Positions 1 to 9,354 of a stretch of DNA of 64,000 bases are shown here, in pieces. The position numbers and the translations under genes are program-made. Source of the DNA: Tannerellaceae bacterium (lineage in GTDB: Bacteria; Bacteroidota; Bacteroidia; Bacteroidales; Tannerellaceae). Each line of letters starts with the position of its first letter. Position 1 is the stretch's first letter. Location of the stretch: contig JAJQAZ010000003.1 in the NCBI GenBank assembly GCA_021203545.1, positions 62,001 to 126,000 on the forward strand, written 5' to 3'. The notes beneath the pieces were generated by a model. The model did not search any database. It was not told where the DNA came from and saw nothing but the letters and a program-made list of their open reading frames with translations.

Positions 1-69
1 GGATAAAAGCACCAGCAAGACAAGGGAACCAATGATCCGGATATAAAATAGGTTACGCATACGAGTCAT
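1..69 (-). CDS. N-terminal fragment of a probable sensor histidine kinase (cut by window edge)
   Basis: An ATG at 69-67 overlaps the stop of the response regulator gene (ATGA), and the frame stays open to the window edge. The 23 visible residues start MTRMRNLFYIRI and run into a hydrophobic stretch (IIGSLVLLVLLS) typical of a first membrane segment. The start overlap and the partner regulator suggest the membrane sensor kinase of a two-component system. No kinase domain is visible, so this is an inference from context. Confidence 0.5.
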   Translation of the reverse strand, partial: MTRMRNLFYIRIIGSLVLLVLLS

Positions 70-638
70 AAATTATACTTCCTGATTTTATTGTAAAGAG
101 TCTGCCGGGTAATGTCCAACTGATTGGCAGCTAAAGAAAGATTCCATTTATTTTCGATCAATACTTTCTTAATAAACTGCTTTTCCATTTCTTCCAGAGT
201 TTCGCTTTTCTGCGGATTACAAACAGGTGTAGGTTCCTGCTTTACGTATTTGTGCTGCCGTCTTACCATCGCAGCCTGTAAGGCATCCAGCAACTTTTCG
301 TTCTCCCAGGGTTTAACTATAAAATCCGAAGCCCCTTTTTTCAAAGCTTCCACAGCCAGATCAATTTTTGCATAAGCAGTCATCAATAGTACTTCCGGAG
401 GTGTATCCTGTCCGAGTATACATTCCAGCCAGAACAGTCCCTCCTCTCCGGCCTGTTTACCGGTTACAAAATTCATATCCAGTAATACAATATCCGTATC
501 TTTCGCACTCAACAGTGCCGGCAATGCGGTAGGATCAGTCAGGGTAACCACCCTTTTAAACCGGCGGGAAAGCATGAGCCGCAAACTATGAAGCAAACCG
601 GTGTTATCATCTACTATTATAATTTTTCCCTGTATCAT
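66..638 (-). CDS. Response regulator with receiver and Fis-type HTH domains, no AAA+ domain
   Basis: A 190-residue protein. The receiver domain covers about residues 5-125, with the acidic pair D10-D11, phospho-acceptor D54 (LLDMNF) and the late KPW lysine. A linker leads to a C-terminal Fis/HTH_8 helix-turn-helix (about 145-190, ending TLYNKIRKYNL). NtrC-family regulators normally have a sigma54-interacting AAA+ domain between these parts; here it is absent, as in short PrrA/RegA-like regulators. It would bind DNA when phosphorylated by the kinase starting at 69. It is divergent from the permease gene at 814, and a near-palindrome at 704-726 lies between them as a candidate site. The target is inferred. 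Confidence 0.88.
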   Translation of the reverse strand: MIQGKIIIVDDNTGLLHSLRLMLSRRFKRVVTLTDPTALPALLSAKDTDIVLLDMNFVTGKQAGEEGLFWLECILGQDTPPEVLLMTAYAKIDLAVEALKKGASDFIVKPWENEKLLDALQAAMVRRQHKYVKQEPTPVCNPQKSETLEEMEKQFIKKVLIENKWNLSLAANQLDITRQTLYNKIRKYNL

Positions 639-703
639 TGCATCTACTCTTTACTCTGTGCAAGTAACTCATTTTTTCTTATATCTGTACACCGGCCTGC
701 CTG

Positions 704-726
704 TATTGTCTAAATATTAGACAATA
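704..726. promoter_or_regulatory. Candidate operator: 10-bp inverted repeat in the divergent intergenic region
   Basis: The arms TATTGTCTAA (704-713) and TTAGACAATA (717-726) are perfect reverse complements around the 3-bp spacer ATA. The site is 66 bp upstream of the response regulator start and about 88 bp upstream of the permease start. Fis-type HTH dimers bind such symmetric sites, so it may be the regulator's operator. There is no U-tract, so a terminator is unlikely. Confidence 0.5.
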
Positions 727-813
727 TACCCGTTAATAAACATACTTTCCTGCCGGAGATAAAAAAACAATCGTTTTTTGAAATAGCTTTGAGTAAACAT
801 TTATTTTTATCCT

Positions 814-3161
814 ATGGAACTGCCTGTAACACTCAAATTGGTTCTGCGGAACTGGAAAAGAAATAAAGCATTTGCAGTTATTTCTATTCTTAGCTTGGCT
901 ATTGGAATAACCTGTACCAATTTGCTGGCTGTTTTCGTAATCCACGAATACAATATAGAATCGTCTAACCCAAACCTGAACCGGATTTTTTTCTGAGCCA
1001 GGACTCACCTATGGGAACAGGAGATAAAGTGCTTTTCACACCTCTGGGTATTCCTGAAAGAATACAACAGGAATTTCCCGAAGTAGAGAGTTGGCTGCAA
1101 ATCCAGACCGGTTGCTGTAAATACACAGAGTACAACAACAAAATATATACAGATGTAAATCTGCTCTGCACAACCGGAGAGTTTATAGATTTTTTTCCTT
1201 ACGGGATTAAATCCGGAACTTTAGAAGAAGCATTCACCGCACCGGACAGAGTAGCGATCTCCGAATCATTCGCGCGACGGATGTTTGGCGACAAAAATCC
1301 ATTGGATGAAATCATCTGTTTCTATTCTATATATGGAGAGCCAAGAAATCTGCGGATAAGTGGCGTCTTTAAAGAGCGGGAACAATCTATCCTTGCATGC
1401 GATGCCATAACCTCTTTCGAAGATTCTTACGGGGGTATCACACCGTTAAAGATGAGCGAAAAAACAGATCCGGAACACTTCCGGAACAAACTAAATGAAA
1501 GTAATATCCCTACGATTACGGGAGACCAAGGAAACTATTATATAGAGACCTTAAAGGATACTTATTTTAATACCTCTCTCCGGCAGGAGTCTTTTCAGAT
1601 TTTAAAAAGCAGGGAGTTTAATCTGATACAGACCGGGTTGTTTTCTTCCATTCTGATTCTTTGTATTGCCTGTTTTAACTATATCAATCTCAACTTTTCC
1701 CGTATCCTGCAACAAATCCGGATTATTCATATACAAAAACTTATGGGAGCGGAAAATGTGACTATCCGGCAACACCTCTTTACCGATACCTGTCTTACCG
1801 TATGCATTGCATTCGTATTGTCTATCCTGTTGGTTTTCGATTTGCTACCCCTGTTCAACAGGATCACTTCGGGAAATCTTTCTGCCGGATTTTTCTTTAA
1901 CAAACAGGTATTACCTTTTATTCTATTTTTTATCCTGCTGCTGGCCCTTATACCGGCCTGGTATATCAGCAGGAAATTATCCGGACTGTCGGGCAGCGAT
2001 TACCGGACCTTCTTTACCGGAAAAAAGAAATACAGGATTGTTTCTATACTGGTGGTTTTTCAGTTTGCTTTTTCAATAGGGTTGATCACCGCCTTTATTA
2101 CTGTTAATAAACAGGTAAAGCTGACTAAAAATAGTTCCGGCCGGTATGAAAACATAATTGGTACCGGTGATATGTTCAGCCATACGGACCTGGCACCTTT
2201 CCGGGAACAGTTAAAAAGTATACCAGGGGTTATTTCATCCAGTACAGGCTCCAGCTCTCCTCTTAACTCTCTTATTATACAACATGCCATACAACAAAAT
2301 AACGGACCGGAACTGTTTTTCCCCATTCAGATGTTAACCGGTGATGAACATATATTTTCTACCATCGGACTACAACTTCTTTCCGGAACACCGGTAGAAG
2401 AAGCAGTTCAAAAATATGCCGCACCGCTATATATTAACCGGAAATACCGGGAGAAGATTGTTCCTGACGGGGAAAATCCTGTGGGCAAACCCATCAACAG
2501 GTATGAGAATTACACAGAAGCCCTGGAAGGGGAGATGATAATTGCCGGAATTGTGGAAGATTTCCACACGGGTTCATTGCAAACAGAGATCAGTCCGCTC
2601 AAACTGATTATCAGCAAAGACATTCGTAATTATATACAGATACGCATGGATACCAGAAATAAAGAAAAAACGCTGGCTGAAATAGAAAAAATATGGAACA
2701 GCCTCTATCCTGATCAATATTTTACCTACGAAGATATGGGAGCCATTTACATAAGCAGGAACCGGCGTGTGTTCGAAATCGCCAACCTTTTACTGATGTT
2801 CTCTCTCATCAGTATATTCCTGACCTGTTTCGGGCTGTTTGGTATGACGTTATATGCAACAGCGCAACGTATGAAAGAGATTGGTATCCGTAAAGTAAAC
2901 GGTGCGTCTGTTTTACAAATTATGTTAGCCCTGAACAGGCCTTTTATCCGGTGGATGTTACTTGCTTTTATACTAATACTACCTGTCTGCTGGTACATAT
3001 TGTCAGGGTGGCTTGAGAATTATGTATACCGTACTGATATGACTTTCGGAACAGCACTCACAGCGTTAGGAATTGTATTCTTTATTTGTACGCTAACCGT
3101 TGCCTGGCAAACTTACAAAGCAGCCCATATCAACCCGGTAAAAATTCTGAGAAACGAATAA
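814..3161 (+). pseudogene. FtsX/MacB-type ABC transporter permease, one frameshift
   Basis: Reads as a Bacteroidetes FtsX-family permease of about 780 residues. It has an N-terminal membrane helix (814-930), a large periplasmic MacB-PCD-like domain, a central membrane block (about 1630-2100), a second periplasmic domain, and a C-terminal FtsX block with the conserved KEIGIRKVNGAS segment (about 2872-2912). The first frame stops at TGA 994-996. The protein continues in another frame (...LSQDSPMGTGDKV...), so one T is missing from the T7 run at 986-992. Such permeases act with a separate ATPase, not present here, in lipoprotein or peptide export or envelope stress. The adjacent two-component system may control it. 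A sequencing error would explain the frameshift equally well. Confidence 0.82.
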
Positions 3162-3231
3162 AAAAGCATGATTTTCTTCCTTTGATATCTGCACTAAAAT
3201 TGGTAACTTGCGGCAGGAAAAGGAGGTAGTC

Positions 3232-4242
3232 ATGAAAAGATTGTTTTTGCTTCTGTTTATATGTTTTACAGGTTTGCCGGGAATGTACGCCCAGTCTTCG
3301 TTCAGGATGATTATGGGCGAAGAAGGAAAACTCTATTTTATCCCCAGGGCAAGACCTTCCGCCCAGACATTGGAAGTTCCTGAATTTTCTTTCTCCGTAG
3401 AGAATTTGTATATCCCTACGGCTATACCCCGGCCTGACTTACAGTCATTCAATCCCGCAGAAACGCAATCTTTACCGGTTACGGAACTACCGATGAATAT
3501 GCAGGTATTATCTTCGGCATACAAACCCTTTTTCAACATCTATGCCACTCTTTATATACGTACCAATCCTATGGCATTCGACTATTTTGAAGGGTACGGC
3601 TATCATCTGAATCCAAATGTATCTTTCCAGGTTTCCGGATTTCAGGGTACCTGGCCGGGAAATGGAAGTTTAAATACTGTGAGCGGGAGTGTTGCCTGGC
3701 AAAATGAGAAGATTGGTTTTTGGGGAGTAGGGTTCGCCGGACGTTATGCCACTCCTTATGAAATATCTCCCGGTGTAATGGCCGGAGTACAGGGCGGTGT
3801 AAATTTTCAGGCTACCGAATGGCTGAAACTCAAAACCTGGGGTCAATATACATTTTATGATGAAAAAGGGAAAGATAATATGTTCCTCTACCTGAACCAC
3901 CAAATGCCGCAAATCGCTGTAGGCGGAGCCATGGAATTTAAAGTAAATGAAAACTTCGGCTTTGGAATAGGCATACAACGCAACTATAATCCGATGCGCG
4001 GCAAATGGGAAAACAATAAAATGTTCTACCCCCACTTACCGGAATGGCAACAGAAGCATAAGTATCGGCGTAGGCCCCTAAAAGTTACACAGAATTTACT
4101 CTTTGTATACCATTTTTTTGGTCATTCCGCCATCAATAACAATATTCTGCCCGTTAATAAAGGAGTTTTCCCGGTTAGCCAAAAACAGACAGGAATTGGC
4201 TATATCTTCCGGAACACCTACCCGCCCCGAAGGATGTTGTAA
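3232..4242 (+). CDS. Exported protein of unknown function, probable beta-rich envelope protein
   Basis: Not recognised. The start at 3232 gives a clear signal peptide (MKRLFLLLFICFTGLPG, cleavage after MYAQ). An earlier in-frame start at 3208 would only add charged residues before it. The mature part is rich in aromatic and Gly residues in alternating patterns (YATLYIRTNP, FGFGIGIQRNYNP), suggesting beta strands. The literal frame runs to 4242 but then overlaps the convergent SDR gene. One extra C in the C5 run at 4029-4033 would hide a more natural end (YRNGNRSISIGVGP, stop at 4079-4081), leaving 14 bp to the SDR stop. I think the native gene ends at 4081. Confidence 0.7.
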   Translation: MKRLFLLLFICFTGLPGMYAQSSFRMIMGEEGKLYFIPRARPSAQTLEVPEFSFSVENLYIPTAIPRPDLQSFNPAETQSLPVTELPMNMQVLSSAYKPFFNIYATLYIRTNPMAFDYFEGYGYHLNPNVSFQVSGFQGTWPGNGSLNTVSGSVAWQNEKIGFWGVGFAGRYATPYEISPGVMAGVQGGVNFQATEWLKLKTWGQYTFYDEKGKDNMFLYLNHQMPQIAVGGAMEFKVNENFGFGIGIQRNYNPMRGKWENNKMFYPHLPEWQQKHKYRRRPLKVTQNLLFVYHFFGHSAINNNILPVNKGVFPVSQKQTGIGYIFRNTYPPRRML

Positions 4243-4840
4243 ATGATCGCGTAAGGAAAGTTTATCGTAATCCGTATTCTGTATCCATCCCGGACTAATA
4301 CAGTTTACAGTAATATTATAATCAGAAAAAGAGATGGCCAGCGCATGCGTTAAGGATACAATCCCCCCTTTGGAAGCCGCATACCCTTCGGAACCCGATT
4401 CGCTTTGCAGGTAACGGGTAGAAGCAATGTTGATAATGCGTCCGTATCGTTTTTTACCTTCCGGTGTATTACGGAAAATAGCAAGTGCCCGGGAAGTAAT
4501 AAATACCGGACGCAGATTGGTAGCCATGATCCGGTCAAAATGCAGGACATCTGTTTCCGTCAAAGGAGAGAAACCTCCGATACCTACATTATTTATAATA
4601 ACATCTATATCCCCCCCATTTTTCAAACAGAAGATTCAATACGTCAGAAAGTTCGGGTTCGCTGGTAACATCTACCCTATAGAAAAGAACCTCTTCCCCT
4701 AACGACACCTGTAGTTCGCGTGCGGCTTCTTCATCCGTATCACAAAAAGCAACATTCGCCCCGGCCTTATAAAAAGCCGTTACAATACCTCTGCCAATCC
4801 CATTAGCTCCTCCGGTTACAAAAACTTTCACTCCCTGCAT
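4096..4840 (-). pseudogene. Short-chain dehydrogenase/reductase, one frameshift
   Basis: A classical SDR of about 247 residues. It has the NAD(P)-binding TGGANGIGRG near the start, the NNVGIGG motif, the active-site serine region (INIASTRY), the catalytic YAASKGG, and a C-terminal IDGG segment. The start is taken as ATG 4838-4840 (MQGVKVFVTGG); the upstream in-frame residues look untranslated. The N-terminal part reads ...LLFEKWG and the rest ...DIDVIINNVG in another frame. The frames meet at the C7 run 4611-4617 (G7 on the coding strand), where six G would restore the protein. The substrate cannot be inferred. Error or true inactivation cannot be told apart here. Confidence 0.85.
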
Positions 4841-4979
4841 AATTCTAATATTTATGTAATAATAAAAACAAAACATGAATGTCTGTTCAAATATAAGCTA
4901 AAAGGCACTATTTGCCAGCGCAGATCCCCAAATTGAAAACCGGGCTTAACCAATCCGTGCATCCTTAGCGTCTGTTAGT

Positions 4980-5007
4980 TTAGGCACAGATTTAAATCTG
5001 CGCCAGC
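4980..5007 (-). repeat. Dispersed intergenic repeat, CAGATTTAAATCTG core (copy 1)
   Basis: A 28-bp unit with the self-complementary 14-bp core CAGATTTAAATCTG, flanked by GCTGGCG and TGCCTAA. It is reverse-oriented relative to copies at 15224, 18371 and 40714, and matches another reverse copy at 18642. All copies are intergenic. Confidence 0.85.
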
Positions 5008-5055
5008 AAAAAGAAGCTTCCGCTTCATAGGAGGCTGGAGCCTCACTTTTAACAC

Positions 5056-5078
5056 CGGCGTAGCGAGACGCTACGCCG
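5056..5078. repeat. Hairpin repeat CGGCGTAGCG / CGCTACGCCG
   Basis: Perfect 10-bp arms around a 3-base loop (AGA). A diverged relative lies at 40933-40964, and its GCCGAACA tail recurs near 18684. It is part of the intergenic palindromic repeat set. Confidence 0.7.
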
Positions 5079-5101
5079 AACAAAAGCGAATATTCCCCCC
5101 T

Positions 5102-7105
5102 TCAGGGGGTTAGGGGGGTAATCAACGGCGATAGCCGCTCAATCAACTCATCTCCTAAAGCCCGTTTTTTCTCAATATGCTCTTTGACGGCTGTTACGAA
5201 CGGATTGTTTTCGAAATCCCCGCGAACACCTTCGAAATCTTTTTCTTTTTCTTCCTTCGTACCGTCCACTCCAAAACCGGTCATCGATGTTAGTGAAAAC
5301 TCTTTCTTCGCATCCTGATAAAGCAACTCATCGAGTCCAATCACTGACTCCTGCCATTTCTTTACCAATGTGATGATTTGTTCCGGTGTAATGGTTTTCA
5401 TATCCACTCCATAATAAGACTCTATCATTTCATAGGCCCAGGTCCATTCACGGAAATAATATTTTTCATATTCATCCTGCAGATAATCTTCGATAGCTTC
5501 CAGAGTGTCTATCGTTCCTTTTTCTATCCCGTCTAACAGAATATCCAGCGAATTACGGGAAAGAATAAGTCCGGCCAGGTCCAGCCATTCCCCTGATCCC
5601 TGTGTTTCCTGCGTAGCCAACCGTTCGCGGATATTTTCCACTGTTAGAAAAGACTCTCCCTCCAACCGCTTAATCAGTGAGTTACCCAGGAATTTATCAA
5701 TCGCCATACGATACAGATTAAGGCCTTTACGCAGCGAACTACCTTTGATACGGGTATTCTGGTAATAATAAATTTCGGATGTTTCACCCACCAGAGACTG
5801 TAACTTCTCTAACACCTTTACAGCCTTCATCATTTTCTGGATAGTGTAAGGACTCAACAGATTATAATTGATCTTATCAAGCATCACCGGGTCTACCCGC
5901 TTATCGCGCTTAGGCCACTTCTGGGCATCCCGGATAGTTCCTACACTCCGTAGATTTACCCCGGGTACCAGATAAGTTTCATCATCATTCTCTATCAAAT
6001 AAGAAAACGGCAGGTCGGATGTATCGCAATGATGATGATGACGTCCCATTACCAGCGAGAAGGCACCAATACGGGAAGGCCATAGTATATAAGAGTCGCT
6101 GGTTGTCTTGGAACCTCTCTCTACAATACCCTGATGAATAGGCCCCAGTTTATACATATGGTTGCTCTGGTTCGAACCACTTCCTGCATTCAGGAACGAA
6201 TACATACCGGCAATCAATAAACTGCTTTTATGCATCGAAACAGTAAATGGCCCGGCAAAGATCGCACACGCTTCACCATTCTCGAACGCACAGTTACTAA
6301 ACAGCAGGGAATCGTGAGCAGAGAAGTTGTGCGTTACATGACAGGCCTGCCCGATGAAACAACGGATAATTTTAGCTGCATCCGCAACAACCGCTCCGGA
6401 TGAGATGATAAAATCCTGCGCGATCACACTATCCCCGATAGATACCGGCGCTTCCCCGTTACTATTCACCGTTCCGTTTTCTAACCGGGTACTGTTTTCC
6501 ACAACAGCATAATCCCCAATCTTTACGTTATGAATAGTTCCCGTGTTTACAATTGTAACATGATTGCCGATTGTTCCCGTACAGGAAGTAACCGAATCCG
6601 CATACCGGCTGATCAGTTCCCGCAAACGGTCGATCAAAACAGGACGGTGGCGGTAAAGAGCGATGATATAAGCCATCGAAGCCGATAAATGATCGTAGAT
6701 AGGAACTTCGCGTCCACCTGTTTCGTTCAACACGGAAACTTCCACATTATTACCAAACGAGGTGGGTTTATCGACCATCATTACATGTACGTTCTGGATA
6801 AAGCAGCGGTCGCCGATCCGGTAATTGGCAATATAATTATGCACATCTTCAATCAGGACATTTTCGCCCAATGTACAGTTATGCAACGTAACGCGGCACA
6901 AGCCACTATGCTTTTTAATACCACCCGGAAGTTCAAACTCTTCTTCAAACGCACCTAATTCTACCCTTCCGGAGAACCGGCTGTACCATACATATTGTAT
7001 ATCAAATTTTTCAGGAACTAAAACTGTAGTCCAGTCTTCAGCAGAACAAAACTGCGCTTGTAATTGGAAAATCTCTTCAGATGATAGGTTTCTTCTTTTT
7101 TTCAT
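5102..7105 (-). CDS. DUF4954 protein with hexapeptide-repeat (left-handed beta-helix) segments
   Basis: The 667-residue protein matches the Bacteroidetes DUF4954 family. Its first half carries stacked hexapeptide-like turns (LHNCTLGENVLIEDV, IGDRCFIQNVHV, IGDYAVVENSTRLENG, IGDSVIAQDF), the fold of sugar and acyl transferases. The second half is mostly helical. Family biochemistry is not established to my knowledge; a nucleotidyl- or acyl-transferase-related role is a guess. The last residues (ITPLTP) are encoded by a C/G-rich inverted repeat that looks intergenic, so the extreme C-terminus was probably gained by reading into a repeat. It lies 10 bp downstream of hflX and may be cotranscribed. 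Confidence 0.85.
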   Translation of the reverse strand: MKKRRNLSSEEIFQLQAQFCSAEDWTTVLVPEKFDIQYVWYSRFSGRVELGAFEEEFELPGGIKKHSGLCRVTLHNCTLGENVLIEDVHNYIANYRIGDRCFIQNVHVMMVDKPTSFGNNVEVSVLNETGGREVPIYDHLSASMAYIIALYRHRPVLIDRLRELISRYADSVTSCTGTIGNHVTIVNTGTIHNVKIGDYAVVENSTRLENGTVNSNGEAPVSIGDSVIAQDFIISSGAVVADAAKIIRCFIGQACHVTHNFSAHDSLLFSNCAFENGEACAIFAGPFTVSMHKSSLLIAGMYSFLNAGSGSNQSNHMYKLGPIHQGIVERGSKTTSDSYILWPSRIGAFSLVMGRHHHHCDTSDLPFSYLIENDDETYLVPGVNLRSVGTIRDAQKWPKRDKRVDPVMLDKINYNLLSPYTIQKMMKAVKVLEKLQSLVGETSEIYYYQNTRIKGSSLRKGLNLYRMAIDKFLGNSLIKRLEGESFLTVENIRERLATQETQGSGEWLDLAGLILSRNSLDILLDGIEKGTIDTLEAIEDYLQDEYEKYYFREWTWAYEMIESYYGVDMKTITPEQIITLVKKWQESVIGLDELLYQDAKKEFSLTSMTGFGVDGTKEEKEKDFEGVRGDFENNPFVTAVKEHIEKKRALGDELIERLSPLITPLTP

Positions 7106-7115
7106 ATATGAATAG

Positions 7116-8336
7116 TTAATCGATGTCTCCTTCGTCGTATTGCTGGAACAGAAAGTCGTTGTAAGGGAAGCGGGTTATATGGATCTGTTTCACCCGTTCG
7201 TACAACATCTCTTTCAAAGCCTCTATATTGGTCCTTTCTTTAGCCGAGATAAAAATACAGTTATCCTGCATCCGGCTCATCCAGGTTTTCTTCCATTCTT
7301 CCAACGGAATATTTTCGCGTGTACGCGGCGTCAGGTCATCTTCATCTTTGGGTACAAATGTAAACGCGTCTACTTTGTTGAAAACCATAATCATCGGTTT
7401 TTCCGAATCATCAATCTCTGCCAGCGTTTTATTGACCACTTCTATCTGCTCTTCGAATGTAGGATGCGAAATATCTACTACATGTACCAACAGGTCCGCT
7501 TCACGTACTTCATCCAGTGTGGACTTAAACGACTCCACCAATTCGGTAGGCAATTTGCGGATAAACCCTACCGTATCGGATAACAGAAACGGAAGGTTAT
7601 CTACAATCACTTTCCGTACAGTAGTATCCAGCGTGGCAAACAGTTTATTTTCGGCAAATACTTCACTCTTACTAAGCAGGTTCATCAAAGTAGATTTACC
7701 CACGTTGGTATATCCTACCAGAGCAACCCGCACCATTTTACCCCGGTTCTTGCGCTGTACGCTTTTCTGTTTATCAATAGCTACAAGATCTTCCTTCAGG
7801 TTGGCAATCTTATCCAGAACAATCCGGCGGTCGGTCTCTAACTGGGTTTCACCCGGACCACGCATCCCGATACCTCCCCGTTGCCGTTCAAGGTGAGTCC
7901 ACAAACGGGTAAGGCGGGGTAACATATATTTATATTGTGCCAGTTCCACCTGCGTTTTCGCATGCGCTGTTTGCGCACGTTTGGCAAATATATCCAGGAT
8001 CAGACTGGTTCGATCCAGAATTTTAACCTGCAATTCCCTCTCTATATTGCGAAGCTGTTTAGGAGAAAGTTCATCGTCAAAAACGACTAATCCGACTTCA
8101 TTCTCAACAACATATTCTTTGATTTCCTGCAATTTTCCTTTTCCAACAAAGGTTACAGGATGCGGATGATCCAGTTTCTGGTAAAATTTCTTTACGGCAT
8201 TTGCTCCCGCTGTATCTGCCAGAAACGCCAATTCATCCAGATATTCATTTACTTTTTGCTCATTTTGCTGTGAAGTGATCAAACCAACCAACACTGCTTT
8301 CTCCGACTGAGCCTGTGATATAACAAATTCTTTCAT
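7116..8336 (-). CDS. hflX: GTPase HflX
   Basis: A 406-residue ribosome-associated GTPase. The N-terminal HflX domain (about 20-190) contains the conserved VGKGKLQEIK and the RRGGIGMRGPGETQLETDRR linker region. The G domain follows with G1 GYTNVGKST, G3 DTVGF and G4 NKVD. In other bacteria HflX splits stalled 70S ribosomes, notably under heat stress. Length and start (MKEFVIS) fit the family. A perfect TAnnTTTG -7 box sits only a few bases before the ATG, so the transcript may be leaderless. DUF4954 follows on the same strand. Confidence 0.96.
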   Translation of the reverse strand: MKEFVISQAQSEKAVLVGLITSQQNEQKVNEYLDELAFLADTAGANAVKKFYQKLDHPHPVTFVGKGKLQEIKEYVVENEVGLVVFDDELSPKQLRNIERELQVKILDRTSLILDIFAKRAQTAHAKTQVELAQYKYMLPRLTRLWTHLERQRGGIGMRGPGETQLETDRRIVLDKIANLKEDLVAIDKQKSVQRKNRGKMVRVALVGYTNVGKSTLMNLLSKSEVFAENKLFATLDTTVRKVIVDNLPFLLSDTVGFIRKLPTELVESFKSTLDEVREADLLVHVVDISHPTFEEQIEVVNKTLAEIDDSEKPMIMVFNKVDAFTFVPKDEDDLTPRTRENIPLEEWKKTWMSRMQDNCIFISAKERTNIEALKEMLYERVKQIHITRFPYNDFLFQQYDEGDID

Positions 8337-8340
8337 GCAA

Positions 8341-8348
8341 CAAAGATA
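8341..8348 (-). promoter_or_regulatory. -7 box TATCTTTG immediately before hflX
   Basis: The minus strand reads TATCTTTG, a perfect Bacteroidetes sigma-ABfr -7 element (TAnnTTTG), ending 4 bases before the hflX ATG. If used, the mRNA would start at or within a base or two of the start codon. Confidence 0.5.
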
Positions 8349-8555
8349 TTACAATATTTTTTTCATACACACACTATCAGGCTGATTAATATAGGGGCCA
8401 TAGTTTGCAATACGTATATAACCGTTTTTCTCATAAAGACGAATAGCCTCCGGTTGATTAATTCCGGTTTCAAGCACAACCGAAGTAAAACCGTTCGAAA
8501 AATGGGGATCATTACCATTAGTATGTATTAATTCCATCAGAGGACTATTTTTCAC
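8349..8555 (-). pseudogene. C-terminal remnant of a GNAT acetyltransferase
   Basis: The 68 residues contain the last third of a GNAT fold: VVLETGINQPEAIRLYEKNGY followed by IANYGPY and a VCMKKIL end, characteristic of small GNAT proteins that keep LETG, QxxAIxLYxxxGY and YGPY. The N-terminal part with the acetyl-CoA pyrophosphate loop is absent, and only about 85 bp separates the fragment from the divergent sirtuin gene, so there is no room for it. I read it as a decayed gene remnant ending 12 bp before hflX. Expression as a small protein is possible but unsupported. Confidence 0.65.
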
Positions 8556-8614
8556 GAAGATATAGTTTATCCGGCATATATAAAAATAGCAATTCTTACG
8601 AATAAAAATTTCAC

Positions 8615-8622
8615 TATATTTG
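8615..8622 (+). promoter_or_regulatory. -7 box TATATTTG upstream of the sirtuin gene
   Basis: A perfect TAnnTTTG element 20 bp upstream of the start codon at 8642. No clear TTTG -33 element is seen. Confidence 0.55.
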
Positions 8623-8641
8623 TGGATATAGAAACAGGTGT

Positions 8642-9334
8642 ATGAAAAAATTAGTTGTCCTTACAGGTGCCGGTATGAGTGCCGAAAGTGGAATATCTAC
8701 TTTCAGGGATTCAGACGGCTTATGGGAAAAATATCGTGTGGAAGATGTTGCCACTCTGGAAGCTTTTGCCGCTAACCCGGAACTTGTACTCCGGTTTTAT
8801 AATCAACGCCGGAAACAGTTACTAACCTGCCAACCCAATGACGGACACCGGGGACTGGCTGCGCTGGAAAAAGATTTCGACGTACATATTATTACCCAAA
8901 ATGTAGACGACCTGCATGAACGGGCCGGAAGCACAAATGTACTGCATCTCCACGGAGAGTTAATGAAAGCATGCCCGGTAAATAACACCAGTAAATGGTA
9001 TCCGGTTGATCCGGAAAATCCGGAAATAAACCCCGGTGATAAAGATGCTGACGGAAACCAGTTACGCCCCTATATTGTATGGTTTGGCGAAGCTGTTCCG
9101 ATGATCGACCCGGCAATCCGGTTAGTGGAAGAGTCTGATATATTGGTGGTGATAGGAACTTCGTTAAACGTATACCCGGCGGCAGGATTACTAAACTACG
9201 CACGCAAAGGCCAACCTATTTACCTGATAGACCCCAAAGAGGTACAAACCTACCGGAAAGATATTCACTACATACAGGCAGGTGCCTCGGAAGGAGTTGC
9301 CAGACTAACGGAGCTTTTAAAAGAAAATAATTAA
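8642..9334 (+). CDS. cobB: NAD-dependent protein deacylase, SIR2 family
   Basis: A 230-residue sirtuin. It has the NAD-binding GAGMSAESGISTFRD at residues 8-22, TQNVDDLHERAG with the substrate-side Asn and Asp, the catalytic histidine in HLHGEL, and the late VIGTSLNVYPAAGL motif. It would remove acyl groups from lysine, releasing nicotinamide and O-acyl-ADP-ribose. Between HGEL and the next core motif only one cysteine is seen (ACPV), so the usual four-cysteine zinc site is absent, as in some short bacterial sirtuins. It is convergent with purN, with a 20-bp gap, and has its own promoter. Confidence 0.93.
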   Translation: MKKLVVLTGAGMSAESGISTFRDSDGLWEKYRVEDVATLEAFAANPELVLRFYNQRRKQLLTCQPNDGHRGLAALEKDFDVHIITQNVDDLHERAGSTNVLHLHGELMKACPVNNTSKWYPVDPENPEINPGDKDADGNQLRPYIVWFGEAVPMIDPAIRLVEESDILVVIGTSLNVYPAAGLLNYARKGQPIYLIDPKEVQTYRKDIHYIQAGASEGVARLTELLKENN

Positions 9335-9354
9335 TATGGATAAGCCGGAATAAG

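Larger units (their letters stand above)
4841..5101. other. Gene-free gap filled with palindromic repeats
   Basis: No gene is seen. The right half holds short inverted repeats in series: the CAGATTTAAATCTG element (4980-5007), small palindromes such as GAAGCTTCCGCTTC and GAGGCTGGAGCCTC, the GCGTAGCG hairpin (5056-5078), and a C-run/G-run hairpin that merges with the end of the DUF4954 gene. Confidence 0.7.

Noticed and set aside
5505-7896. Long plus-strand frames opposite DUF4954 and hflX
   Set aside because: They are shadows of strongly supported genes on the other strand.
8349-8555. A functional small acetyltransferase
   Set aside because: The acetyl-CoA binding half is missing and there is no space for it before the divergent sirtuin gene.
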